32,332 bases of DNA from contig QHWJ01000071.1 of NCBI GenBank assembly GCA_003222535.1, forward strand, positions 1 through 32,332, given 5' to 3'. Position 1 is the stretch's first letter. Every line of letters starts with the position of its first letter. This DNA is from Acidobacteriota bacterium (lineage in GTDB: Bacteria > Acidobacteriota > Vicinamibacteria > Vicinamibacterales > CAVVIG01). Under the pieces are notes generated by a model. The model did no database searches. It saw only the letters and a program-made list of their open reading frames with translations, and was not told the DNA's origin. Positions 8,913-17,780 of the stretch are shown in pieces. The position numbers were made by a program, and so were the translations under genes.

Positions 8913-11900
8913 TCATCTTCGCAAACGATACAATCGGCATTCTCCTTCCTCCCACGAGGACGTCGCGACGAACTCGAGACGAGCCTGCAGCCCGACATCG
9001 CCGACGACGCGTCGGAACATCGCGGTGCCGTAGTAGCCCTCATGAAGGACGAAGTACTCCGTTCCGAGCTCCCGGAACGCGTCGAGCGTCGCGTCGGATG
9101 GGAAGTCGCGGGCGATTGCTCCAAGCGGCTCGTACCACGCGGGAGCGAAACCGCTGCTTCCGTTGACAATGGGATGCCAGTGGAACGTCGCGAAGTACAT
9201 GTAGACGGGGTCATGCCAGAACGCGTCCTGACCCCAGGGCAGTGGCAGATCGGCCAGCACCGAACGGGGATCGGGCACGTACTTGTAGATTCCGGGCGCG
9301 TGGTTCCAGAGAGGCTGCAGCTCGATCGCGGGATGGACATCCACGAGCACCGCGAGACCGATGGCCCAGAGCGTCGCGCGACTCCGCCAGACGGATCCGA
9401 TTCGCCGCGCGATAGCAACGGCCCCAACACCCGCTAATAGCGCGAGGTACAGCCCGGCGATGGCTCGAAATCGAGCCGGCGCGCGAAACCCCCGAAAGGG
9501 CGGCAGCTTGTGCAACCAGCTGTAGATCGTTCCGTTGAGTCCGAGCGAGGCGTCGACGCTCGTCGCCAGGGTCACGGCCACAACCACCGCCGCGGGTTCG
9601 AGGGGCGGCAGAAGCGCCGCGGCGCCAAGGAGGAGGGGCGCCGTGCCGGGAAACAGCTCGCGCTCTCCACCTTCCCGTTCAAAGAGCCGCATACCGTACA
9701 AGGCGCTGCGGCGTGACGCCGTCAGATAGTCACGACCGCGGGCGCTGTACGCGCGAATCTCGTCTACGGACCGTTCGCCGAGCGTCGAGCGATTGGCCCA
9801 GTAGGGAATCGTGACGAGCGCCGCTGTAGCCGTCCCAATGAGGACCACGACGCCAAGCGGCACCAGCGCGCGGCGGGTGGGACGTCCGAAGACGCCAATC
9901 CTGCACTGAACCAGCACAGTCAGCGATAGCGCGAAATACGCGCCGAGGTAGAGCGAGGATAGGCCTTGTAGCGCGACCAGCGCGCCCGCAAGCACTCCGG
10001 CGCCCCGATCGCCGGTTGCCAGCGTGCGCAGCACGCACAGCGCAGCGAGCGGCATCCAGAAACTGAATTCCAACTCCAGGTGGCTGTAGTGCGAGAACCG
10101 AAACGGGTCGAACGCGAAGACCAGGCCCGCAATCAGGGCGCCGCCCACATGGCCTGAGATCGCACGCGCGAGGGCAAACATCGCCAGCCCGGCTGCGACA
10201 AACGAGAACAGCATCAGACTCGTATAGACGACCGCGAGCGGCGCGCCGAGCCACAGCGCCGGCGCGGCGATCAGCCCCGGAAGCAGCATGGCATCCGAGT
10301 ATGCAAGCGTACGGACGGCAGGATGGAAAATGTTGGCGTCAAACAGATGCAGAGGATCCCGTGGCAATTGATGGGCGACCCAGGCGAGCCGCCACATGGA
10401 AAACAGCGGATCGCCAAGATCCGGCACGCTCGTGAACGCGAGCACCTGCTGATGCAGCAGGAGAACGGTCGCGCCTCCAACCACGACGAATGCCAGGAGC
10501 CACTCGCGCCTCGACGGCCATCCGAACGCCGCCGGCCACGCGTGTTCGTGCCGGCGACTCAACAGCAGTTTGAGCGGTGAAGAGCCTTTGAACGCTGCTC
10601 GTCGAAGAAGCCACACGGCAAGGGCGGCGAGCACCAGGTACGTCCCACCTGGAATCAGCACGTGAAAACCACCGGCTTGCGATTCGCCACCGCCGCCCAC
10701 AAGATCGATCAAGAACTGCGCCGCGACCAGGCTCACGACGACGAGGTCAGCAGCGGCTGCGAGTCGCCGGATCCGCACGAGCGCCTTCACCCGCTGCAGC
10801 GTGATCAGGAGGCGTGCGGCAAGCGAGGGATGGCGGACGACCGCATGCCGCACCACAAGAACGATGCCGGCCAGGGCCGCTGCGCGGGTGCCGGAGCCGG
10901 CGGTCACACGCAGGCTGCCGATGTGCCAACTGACGCCGCCCGCCATGCTGATGAAGGCGGCCACTCCGGCGAGCACCAGGAATACGAAATCGGCGACCAG
11001 GGCGAAGCGGTCCCTCATAAGCGGCGACACACGAAGAACGCAAAAGGGCTTCGCGTCGGCTACGAATTGCTCGCCGTTGACCATGTACACAGAGGGCGAC
11101 GCAAATATCCCGGCACCGGTGTTGAACTTCCACAGCAGCTCGCCACTCTTCGCATCGTAGGCAAAGAAGTAGCCGGCGATGTTGCTGCCCGCACCCACGA
11201 AGACCAGACCGCCCGCGGTCACCACCGATCCGGCCTGCCCGTGGCCGTCAAAATCCCTTTGCCACACGAGCTCACCGGTACTCGGATCGAAAGCCGAAAA
11301 ATATCCTCGCGCTGGGCGTCCCGCACCAGAGGGGCTGTCGACCGCAGCGACATAGAGCAGGCCCGTCTGCGGGCTATAAGAGATCGGACCGTAGTTCGCT
11401 CCGCCCTCCGTTCCAGGCGCGCGGATCTGATTCGGACCTGGAGGAGTAAATATCGGAACGAGCTTTCCCGAAGCGAGCCGTTCCGGCGGGATGTTCACGG
11501 GGAACACCGGTGACACAGGGCGCATCGGCTGGCCGGCCGCCGTGTACGGGATCGGCTGTGTCGGCCACGGCTGCTCTCCGGAACGCGTCGTTTCGGTCGG
11601 AACGGGCATTTCCTTGATCGGATGAATCGGCTGTCCGGTCTCGCGGTTCAAGATGTACAAGTAGCCGTTCTTGCTCGCTTCGGCCAGGGCTTTCACCTTC
11701 TGGCCACGCACCTCCATGTCGAAGAGGATCGGCTGATTGGCGGAGTCGTAGTCCCAGACGTCGTGGTGTGTCTGCTGGAAGTGCCACTTGAGCGTACCCG
11801 AGCCCAAGGTGAGCGCGATGATCGAATCGGTAAAGAGATTGGTGCCGATCCGTTTCGTGCTGTCGCCGAATGGGTTCCCGACTGCCACGTAAAGCAGTCC

Positions 11901-12728
11901 CAGGTCAGCATCGATCGAGGGCGTTTCCCAGATCCCGCCGCCATTGCGCTCACCGCCCACCCAGGTCGGACCGGCAACCGCCCAGCCCTGATCGTTTTCG
12001 TCCTGCGGAATGGTGTTGAAGTGCCAGAGCACCTTGCCCGTTTTCGCGTCGACGGCGATTACATGGCCGCCGGGAATGTGGCTCTCGCTTCGCGTGCTGC
12101 CGATGTAGAGGACGCCGTCGTACACCTGCGGCGCCGTGGTGAACCAATACCCGAGCGTGATGGGCGACGTCACGTCCGGGTATCTCACGTTTAGCACGTC
12201 CAGGATCACGTGCGCATGGCCGTTCTTGCCGAAGCCCGGCATCGGCTTCCCCGTTTTTGCGTCGAGTGCCAGCAGAAATGACCCGGCCGCCCCGTAGATC
12301 ACCCCGTTGGCATAGCAGACCCCGCGGTTGCGGAATACGTAGCCGTCTTTCGCTCCCCCGCCAATCGCCGTCGTGACGTCGTAGGTCCAGAGAAGATGTC
12401 CGTCGGCGGCGTCGACCGCGTACACGCTCCCGCGGGAATCGGTCACGTACAGCGTCCCGTCGGCAATCACGGGCGTTGTCTGGTTGCTGACGCCGTCGAT
12501 GACACCGTGCTGGAAGAGCCAGCGTGGGCCGAGCAGCTTCACGTTCGACGTGTTGATCTGGTCCAGCGCGGAGAATCGGCTGCCGGCCAGATCCAGGTTG
12601 TGGAGCGGCCAGTTCGCGGACGTTGCGGCGTTCGGCCGCGGCTGCTGGCCTCGTGGCGCCGGAACCGAAGAGGCCAGCACGGCCGAAACAGCCGCCACGC
12701 TAAATAGAACTGAACACTTTTGATCCAT
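8913..12728 (-). CDS. Fused frame: truncated PQQ-type propeller plus multi-pass membrane protein
   Basis: One uninterrupted frame of 1271 codons joins two unrelated proteins. The first ~565 residues are a secreted PQQ-dependent alcohol-dehydrogenase-like propeller: signal MDQKCSVLFSVAAVSAVLAS, then blades with GTLYVTDSRGSVYAVDAADG, WETPSIDADLGLLYVAVGNP and, near its end, FASPSVYMVNGEQFVA. It lacks the usual last ~25 residues. After a linker (DAKPFCVLRVSPL) the frame continues with about 700 residues rich in membrane helices, with FRAPARFRAIAGLYLALLAG and GTEYFVLHEGYY. This resembles GT-C/YfhO-like lipid-linked sugar transferases of unknown substrate. The start at 12728 has GGAGAG 6 bases upstream. 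ATG at 11018 could start the membrane protein alone, but it has no good ribosome site. The linker is repeat DNA, so the fusion probably arose by rearrangement. Confidence 0.75.
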   Translation of the reverse strand: MDQKCSVLFSVAAVSAVLASSVPAPRGQQPRPNAATSANWPLHNLDLAGSRFSALDQINTSNVKLLGPRWLFQHGVIDGVSNQTTPVIADGTLYVTDSRGSVYAVDAADGHLLWTYDVTTAIGGGAKDGYVFRNRGVCYANGVIYGAAGSFLLALDAKTGKPMPGFGKNGHAHVILDVLNVRYPDVTSPITLGYWFTTAPQVYDGVLYIGSTRSESHIPGGHVIAVDAKTGKVLWHFNTIPQDENDQGWAVAGPTWVGGERNGGGIWETPSIDADLGLLYVAVGNPFGDSTKRIGTNLFTDSIIALTLGSGTLKWHFQQTHHDVWDYDSANQPILFDMEVRGQKVKALAEASKNGYLYILNRETGQPIHPIKEMPVPTETTRSGEQPWPTQPIPYTAAGQPMRPVSPVFPVNIPPERLASGKLVPIFTPPGPNQIRAPGTEGGANYGPISYSPQTGLLYVAAVDSPSGAGRPARGYFSAFDPSTGELVWQRDFDGHGQAGSVVTAGGLVFVGAGSNIAGYFFAYDAKSGELLWKFNTGAGIFASPSVYMVNGEQFVADAKPFCVLRVSPLMRDRFALVADFVFLVLAGVAAFISMAGGVSWHIGSLRVTAGSGTRAAALAGIVLVVRHAVVRHPSLAARLLITLQRVKALVRIRRLAAAADLVVVSLVAAQFLIDLVGGGGESQAGGFHVLIPGGTYLVLAALAVWLLRRAAFKGSSPLKLLLSRRHEHAWPAAFGWPSRREWLLAFVVVGGATVLLLHQQVLAFTSVPDLGDPLFSMWRLAWVAHQLPRDPLHLFDANIFHPAVRTLAYSDAMLLPGLIAAPALWLGAPLAVVYTSLMLFSFVAAGLAMFALARAISGHVGGALIAGLVFAFDPFRFSHYSHLELEFSFWMPLAALCVLRTLATGDRGAGVLAGALVALQGLSSLYLGAYFALSLTVLVQCRIGVFGRPTRRALVPLGVVVLIGTATAALVTIPYWANRSTLGERSVDEIRAYSARGRDYLTASRRSALYGMRLFEREGGERELFPGTAPLLLGAAALLPPLEPAAVVVAVTLATSVDASLGLNGTIYSWLHKLPPFRGFRAPARFRAIAGLYLALLAGVGAVAIARRIGSVWRSRATLWAIGLAVLVDVHPAIELQPLWNHAPGIYKYVPDPRSVLADLPLPWGQDAFWHDPVYMYFATFHWHPIVNGSSGFAPAWYEPLGAIARDFPSDATLDAFRELGTEYFVLHEGYYGTAMFRRVVGDVGLQARLEFVATSSWEEGECRLYRLRR
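11027..11057. repeat. CGCAAAG-family repeat at the fusion junction
   Basis: ACACGAAGAACGCAAAAGGG and the bases after it resemble the CGCAAAG arrays at 8555-8640 and 28462-28535. This stretch encodes the linker between the PQQ propeller and the membrane protein. The similarity is judged by eye. Confidence 0.5.
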
Positions 12729-12752
12729 CGACTCTCCTACTTTGGGAAATTT

Positions 12753-12822
12753 GGAATTAAAAATTTGGAATTTGGAATTCGCACCGCATTCCAAATTCCA
12801 AATTCCTAATTCCTAATTCATA
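12753..12822. repeat. Inverted heptamer arrays forming a long hairpin (ATTCCAA / ATTCCTA)
   Basis: The stem 12762-12778 pairs perfectly with 12788-12804 (17 bp) around the loop TCGCACCGC, and extends to 12753/12813 with two mismatches (24 of 26 pairs). The right arm is a clear heptamer series: ATTCCAA x2, ATTCCTA x2, ATTCATA. It lies between two minus-strand genes and supplies the stop codon of the upstream one. The stem is AT-rich, so if it acts as a terminator it is an atypical one. Confidence 0.9.
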
Positions 12823-13958
12823 AGCTCGAGCAATGGCGATTCGGCGGCGAGCGCGCTGACGACCGCGTCGACGTCGCCGTCGGTGTTGTACGCGTGGAAC
12901 GCGACACGCAGCCCGTTGCCCCGGCAGGAGGCGATGATGCCCCGCGCCGCAAGCTTCATGACGAGCGACGGGCCGTCGAGACTTTGCACGACGACGAGCG
13001 GGCCGCGACAGCCGGGGGCGGCAGGCGTTCGCACCACGAATCCCCGGTCGCGCGCGGCGGAGGCATAGCGGCCGGCGAGCCGATCGACCTGCCGCCCGAC
13101 GACGTCGTAGCCGATGCGGTCCAGCAACTCCAGGGCGGCAAGCGCCGCATAGGCGTTCGGCACGGGCGGCGTCCCGCTTTCAAACCGATTCGCGCCGGGC
13201 GGCCAATCCAACGCGTCGATACGAAACGCAAACGGGTTCACGCGGCCGAACCAGCCGGTGAAGGTCGGCTCGAGCGGCTCGATGAGATCCCGCCGCACGT
13301 ACAGAAAACCGATGCCGGCCGCCGCGAGCAGGTACTTCAGGCACCCGGTGACCATGAAGTCGACGCCGAGCGCGTGGACATCGATCGGGCCCGATCCTGT
13401 CCGCTGGTAGTCGTCCAGGAACACGTACGCGCCGCGCTCGTGGGCCAGCCGCACGAGACCACCGATGTCGGTCCTGTGACCGTTCCGAAAGCACACGTGC
13501 GTGGCGGGGACGATCAGCGTGCGCCCGTCGATCACGGCGTCATAGCCGGCGAGCGGCAGCGTGTCGGCCTCGGCGCGGGCCCGGCGAATCACGGCGCCGC
13601 GGCGCTCCTGCGCGAGCCATACCTGCGCCATGGTCGGAAACTCGAAATCGCCGACGACCACGTGCGACCGAGGTCCGGAGAAGCTGAGTGCGCTCGCGAC
13701 GGCGTTGATCCCCGCTGATGCGCTCGGCGTGACGGCGATCTCGTCAGCGTCTGCGCCAATCGATGCGGCGAACCGGGCGCGCAGACGCTCGACCTGTTCC
13801 ACCCACAGCTCCCAGGGCGATCCGCCCTGGTGCCACGAATCGAGGTACGACCGCATGGCCTCGTCGACGTCAGTCGACAGCGCGCCCTGCGAGCAGCTGT
13901 TGACGTAGACGCGTCGCCCGAGGATCGGGAACCGCGCGCGGAATTCATCGAGCGTCAT
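12813..13958 (-). CDS. Class V aminotransferase, cytosolic
   Basis: This 381-residue fold-type I PLP enzyme has FLDDYQ (Asp182) for the PLP ring nitrogen and GCLKYL (Lys208) for the Schiff base. It lacks a signal peptide. The N-terminus MTLDEFRARFPILGRRVYVN matches the start pattern of cysteine desulfurase/kynureninase-like class V proteins. The start at 13958 is chosen for GAGGTGG just upstream and for the 14-base overlap with the upstream gene, which indicates coupled translation. The two products may act together or form a heterodimer (inference). The stop TAG (12813-12815) is part of the ATTCCTA array. The substrate cannot be told. Confidence 0.85.
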   Translation of the reverse strand: MTLDEFRARFPILGRRVYVNSCSQGALSTDVDEAMRSYLDSWHQGGSPWELWVEQVERLRARFAASIGADADEIAVTPSASAGINAVASALSFSGPRSHVVVGDFEFPTMAQVWLAQERRGAVIRRARAEADTLPLAGYDAVIDGRTLIVPATHVCFRNGHRTDIGGLVRLAHERGAYVFLDDYQRTGSGPIDVHALGVDFMVTGCLKYLLAAAGIGFLYVRRDLIEPLEPTFTGWFGRVNPFAFRIDALDWPPGANRFESGTPPVPNAYAALAALELLDRIGYDVVGRQVDRLAGRYASAARDRGFVVRTPAAPGCRGPLVVVQSLDGPSLVMKLAARGIIASCRGNGLRVAFHAYNTDGDVDAVVSALAAESPLLELMN

Positions 13959-15402
13959 CGACCACCTCGCCCAACGCCGCCCCAAACCGCGCGATCTCGG
14001 CGGCCGTGTTGTAGTGCACGAGCGAGGCGCGCACGGCGCCACCCGGCATCAGGCCGAGCCGCGCCATCAGCCGCGGCGAGTACATATGGCCGCTCCGGAC
14101 ACCGACGTCGCGTCTCGCCAGGCCTGCCGCGACCGCCGCCGAGTCGAGACCCGCCACGCTGAAACACAACGTCGGGACGCGATCGCCCAGGCGCTCGCCG
14201 TCGGTGATGCCGTGCACGGTAACCCGGGGCATGCGCGCGACGGCGTCGAGGAGCTCCTTCGACAACGTGCGTTCGTACTCGGCGATCGTCGTCATCGCGA
14301 CCCGGAGCGCCTCCACGCGCGTCGCGCTATCGGACGGGCCCAGGGCGCCCCGAGCCTGTCGCCCCCCGGCCGTGCTCGGAGCGACCCGGAGACTCTCGTC
14401 CCTCGACTGGGCTCGGGGCGACCCTGCGCTCGTCGAAGGGTCGAAGGATCGACGGGCGCCGCCCGAGTGGCAGCGGCGCCCGAGATGCTCCAGGTAGCCG
14501 ATGGCCGCTTCCATTCCGGCGACATTCTCGTATGCGTACGTGCCGGCCTCGAGCTTGTCCGGTGTGACGTCCGGAATGAAGTCTTCACGAAACGTCGGCA
14601 GGCGATTGATCGCCTCGCGCCGGCACCACGCGAACCCCATGTGCGGCGCGAAGACCTTGTAACCCGAGCACACAAGGTAGTCGCAGTCGAGCGCCTGCAC
14701 GTCGATCGCCCCATGAGGCGCGTAGTGGACGGCGTCGAGGAAGACCTCGGCGCCCACGGCGTGCGCGCGCCGCGCCACATCGGCGACATCGACGAGGCTG
14801 CCGGTGGCGTTCGAAGCCATCGTGCAGGCCACCAGCCGCGTACGCTCGGTCAAGAGCGGCCCGAGATCGGCCATATGCAATCGCGCGCCATCGCCGCCCA
14901 CGGCAGAGCGCGAGGCGTTCTTCCCCGCGAGGCCGGCTCGCGCGGCCTCCAACTGGCGTGCGGCGTCGACACGCGCGTGCCACCAGACGATGCGCGCGCC
15001 TGAACGCTCCAACGACAGCCACGTCGCGACATTCGCCTCGTGATCGAGATCGCTGAGGACGATCTCCGGACGCGAGTCGAGCGTCTGGCCAACGGCGAGG
15101 CTGATCGCGCGGATGAACGACGTGGCGTTGAGGCCGAAGGCAATCTCGTCGGCGCCGCGCGCGTTGACGAACGCCGAGACGCTTTCACGCGCGCGCACGA
15201 TCATCGCGTCGACCTCGCGTGAACGCCCGTACGGCCCGCCCCGCTGCACGTTGCGCGCGAGCAGGTGGTCGGTCACCGCCTCGACGACCGTGTCCGGAAT
15301 CTGCGCCCCCGCCGCATTGTCGAAGAACATGAACGGCCCCGCCCGCTCGAGCGCCGGAAACCGGCGGCGCACCTCGTCGATCGGGAATGCATGGTCAGGC
15401 AT
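13945..15402 (-). CDS. Class V aminotransferase (cysteine desulfurase-like) with an in-frame repeat insertion
   Basis: This 485-residue PLP enzyme is longer than usual (about 400-430). The core reads FFDNAAGAQIPDTVVEAV at the N-terminus, LSDLDHEAN, VFLDAVHYAPHG (Asp223, His226) and SGYKVFAPHMGF with Lys249 as the PLP lysine. At the C-terminus GVRSGHMYSPRLMARLG is typical of SufS-like cysteine desulfurase relatives, but no Cys is seen in the usual catalytic loop, so desulfurase activity is doubtful. Residues about 312-358 (RRSFDPSTSAGSPRAQSRDE and following) are low-complexity and encoded by a palindromic repeat. The gene overlaps the next aminotransferase by 14 bases. The start at 15402 fits the family. 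Confidence 0.85.
   Translation of the reverse strand: MPDHAFPIDEVRRRFPALERAGPFMFFDNAAGAQIPDTVVEAVTDHLLARNVQRGGPYGRSREVDAMIVRARESVSAFVNARGADEIAFGLNATSFIRAISLAVGQTLDSRPEIVLSDLDHEANVATWLSLERSGARIVWWHARVDAARQLEAARAGLAGKNASRSAVGGDGARLHMADLGPLLTERTRLVACTMASNATGSLVDVADVARRAHAVGAEVFLDAVHYAPHGAIDVQALDCDYLVCSGYKVFAPHMGFAWCRREAINRLPTFREDFIPDVTPDKLEAGTYAYENVAGMEAAIGYLEHLGRRCHSGGARRSFDPSTSAGSPRAQSRDESLRVAPSTAGGRQARGALGPSDSATRVEALRVAMTTIAEYERTLSKELLDAVARMPRVTVHGITDGERLGDRVPTLCFSVAGLDSAAVAAGLARRDVGVRSGHMYSPRLMARLGLMPGGAVRASLVHYNTAAEIARFGAALGEVVDDAR
14331..14470. repeat. Palindromic repeat inserted in frame in the aminotransferase
   Basis: The stretch contains nested inverted repeats, among them CGACCCT (14419-14425) with AGGGTCG (14437-14443). 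Its words (CCTTCGAC, GCTCGGGGCG, GTCGAGGG) are typical of dispersed intergenic palindromes of GC-rich bacteria. It adds about 47 codons without a stop between GYLEHLGRR and ATRVEALRVA. Borders are approximate. Confidence 0.65.
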
Positions 15403-15410
15403 GGGCTCTT

Positions 15411-15595
15411 TTGGTCCTTGGTCCTTTGTTCTTGGTCCTTAGTCCGTCCCTGGTCCTTGGTCCGTCCCTGGTCCTTGGTCCTCGGTCCGTCCCTGGTCCT
15501 TGGTCCTTGGTCCGTCCTTTGGTCCTTGCTTCCTGGTCCGGGCACCAAGGACAGGGACCCTGACGGACCAAGTACGAAGAACCAGGAATCAAGCA
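15411..15595. repeat. GGTCCTT arrays with an inverted tail
   Basis: Many GGTCCTT units, some grouped in an 18-base higher-order unit (GGTCCTTGGTCCGTCCCT), run from 15411 to about 15540. They are followed by complementary words (CCAAGGACAGGGACC, GAACCAGGAATC) up to about 15592. The array lies between the aminotransferase start and the end of the permease pseudogene. Confidence 0.9.
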
Positions 15596-15597
15596 CG

Positions 15598-16901
15598 CTA
15601 CGTCGCGCTGCCGCGTTTGCGAGCGTACATGATGGACATCCCCGCGAGGCACGGCAGGAAGGACACGACACTGTACTGCAGGCCGTCCACGAAAAACGTC
15701 GTCGCCGAAATCGCCAGGAGCGAGACGATGCCGAAACACGCGGCCGCGCGGTGCGCGGGCATCCTGATGGGCAGCCGCGCCAGCTGCTCGGGAGCGAGCG
15801 CCTTCCTGAAGCGCAGGTAGGTGAACAGGGTGACGATCCAGATGAAGAGCATTCCGGCCACCGCCGTGCCATAGAGGGTGAGGAACGCACTGGCCGGGGC
15901 GAACACCGCAAGCAGGATCGCCGAAGCCATTCCGGCACTGGCGATCGCGACGGCGCGGAGCGGTACGCCGGCGTGGCTCACGGACGCAAGCCAGCCTGGC
16001 GCATAGCCCGACCGCGCCAGCGACAACAGCATCCTCGTCGTCAGGTACAGGTTGCAATTCGCGCTCGAGACCGCCGCGGAAATCACGACCAGGTTCATCG
16101 CGCCCGCGGCATACGGGATACCGACCGCGGCAAACGCCCGCACGAACGGGCTGCCCGTGATCCCGCTACCGCCTTCAGCCAGCTGGTTCCACGGGGTCAT
16201 CGTCAGCATCACGGAAATGGCGAGCACGTAGAAGATGATGAGACGCAGCACCATCGTTCGCATCGCGCGCGGGATGGACGTCTCCGGATGCTCGGCCTCG
16301 CCCGCCGTCACGGCGATCCCTTCGATGCCCATGTAGCTGGTGATGACGAGCGGATACCGGTCGCCAGCACGAGGCCCACCGCGATGAACGCCAGAATCGC
16401 GACCACCTTGATCAAGGCAAACCAGTACTCGAGCTCGCCGAAGACGCCCACCTGTGCGGTGTTGACGGCAACGAGCGCCACCGCCATCCCGACGACCCAC
16501 AGCCACGGCGGAACACCGGGGAACCAGAAGGAGAAGTAGATCGCGACGGCAGTCACTTCGGCGCCGATCGCCAGGATCTGGACGAATGCATACGTCGCGC
16601 GCACGACGAACCCGAACCACGGCGACAGGTACCGATCCGCGAACACGCCAAAGGACCCGGCCACGGGGTGGACCACCGCCATTTCGGCGAGCGCGTAGCC
16701 CATCACGAGCGCGATCAGCGCGCCGATCGCATACGTCACGATCACGCCCGGTCCGGCCAGCCGGATCGTGACCGTGCTGCCCAGGAACAGCCCGACGCCG
16801 ATCGCGCCGCCAATCGCCATCATGGCGATCTGGCGGGGGACCAGCTTCCGTCGCAGCCCCTCTTCGGTAGGAAGCCGCGCGGGTTCGGCTGAGAGCATCA
16901 T
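15598..16901 (-). pseudogene. Broken amino-acid permease (APC superfamily)
   Basis: The N-terminal part (MMLSAEPARLPTEEGLRRKL, then IAMMAIGGAIGVGLFLGS) is the classic start of AAT-type amino-acid permeases and runs to GLVLATG. There the frame breaks near 16355-16370. The other part resumes in a second frame at YPLVITSYMGIEGIAVTAGE (AEHPE follows) and ends RKRGSAT. Between the two, some 30-40 residues expected for the family (the loop and helix before the ITSYMG segment) are missing, so an internal deletion caused the frameshift. The retained parts are well preserved, which suggests recent loss. A single sequencing indel would not explain the missing residues. Confidence 0.75.
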
Positions 16902-17015
16902 GACGCGGGAGCATATCCCGTATGTCCTTCGGCGCGGATGGCTCCCTGCACGACCGAGACTGTGGTGCAGGCCTTCAGGCGACGTCGGCGATGTAGAAGT
17001 GATTGCCCGCCTCAG

Positions 17016-17684
17016 TTACGGCGCGAAGCAGTAGATGCGTCCCGCGCCGCCGCGGGGGGCGGTGTTCGAACAGTTCAGGTTACTGTGCGCGGAGTTCCAC
17101 GACGACAACGCACCGGAGGTATCGCCATTCGGCCCCAGTCCGTCGGAGTGACCGACCTGCCCCACCGCCGTCGTGGAATCGGATGTCCAGTCGCCACAGG
17201 TCAATCCGGCCAGCAGCGTCCCGTCAGCCGCCGACCCCGTCATGATGTCGTGTTCGACCGGCGACGGCGATCCGGGCCACTGACCGTTAATCGGCTGGCC
17301 CTTTTCATCGATGAACACCGTCGAGTCTCCTTTTCGTGCGTGGAGCTCCGTCAGATTGCTCGCGACCGGGGCGAGCTTCGCGTTCAGCCACGGGCCGTTG
17401 CCGATGCGACTGCGCGCATCGGTCGGGCGATTGCCGTTGTCGGCGTCCCGCTCGACGCTGAGGTAGGCTCGCCAGGTCTTGTTGCCCGCGCCGGCGTTAG
17501 TCGCCAGGCTCTGGCACAGCGCGTCGGCGCCGCGCAGGCCGCCGATGTTGCCCGTGGGGCTCCGGGAGCTCGTGACGAAGAAGCTCATCGTGGGACCGCT
17601 CGGAGTCGGAGCGGCGGTGTTGCTTTTGGTGCAGGCAGCCGCAAAGGTTGCGGCGAGCGCGAGCGCGACAATGCGAGACGTCAT
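17016..17684 (-). CDS. Lipoprotein with a Cys-rich C-type-lectin-like/DUF1554-like domain
   Basis: The start at 17684 is preceded by AAAGGTGG. The N-terminus MTSRIVALALAATFAAAC is a lipoprotein signal with Cys18 as the lipidated residue, followed by a Thr/Ser/Pro linker. The folded part begins MSFFVTSSRSPTGNIGGLRG and includes ADALCQSLA, TWRAYLS and CGDWTS, ending GRIYCFAP. This order resembles the DUF1554/endostatin-like C-type lectin fold of surface lipoproteins (memory of the family, moderate confidence). It is predicted to sit in the outer membrane or periplasm. The ligand is unknown. A strong hairpin separates it from the PQQ gene upstream. Confidence 0.75.
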   Translation of the reverse strand: MTSRIVALALAATFAAACTKSNTAAPTPSGPTMSFFVTSSRSPTGNIGGLRGADALCQSLATNAGAGNKTWRAYLSVERDADNGNRPTDARSRIGNGPWLNAKLAPVASNLTELHARKGDSTVFIDEKGQPINGQWPGSPSPVEHDIMTGSAADGTLLAGLTCGDWTSDSTTAVGQVGHSDGLGPNGDTSGALSSWNSAHSNLNCSNTAPRGGAGRIYCFAP

Positions 17685-17725
17685 TGAATCCACCTTTCCT
17701 GTCCAGCCCATCCTATTAATCGTGT

Positions 17726-17777
17726 AGGGCGACCCTTTCAGGGTCGCCGGTGTGGCGATCCTAAAAAGGGTCGCCCT
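17726..17777 (-). terminator. Strong GC-rich hairpin (AGGGCGACCCT), possible terminator of the PQQ gene
   Basis: AGGGCGACCCTTT (17726-17738) pairs perfectly with AAAGGGTCGCCCT (17765-17777). A local alternative, GGCGACCCT-TTC-AGGGTCGCC (17728-17748), is also perfect. It lies directly 3' of the minus-strand PQQ gene. There is no clean U-tract, so a dispersed palindromic repeat is an equally good reading. Confidence 0.5.
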
Positions 17778-17780
17778 GCA

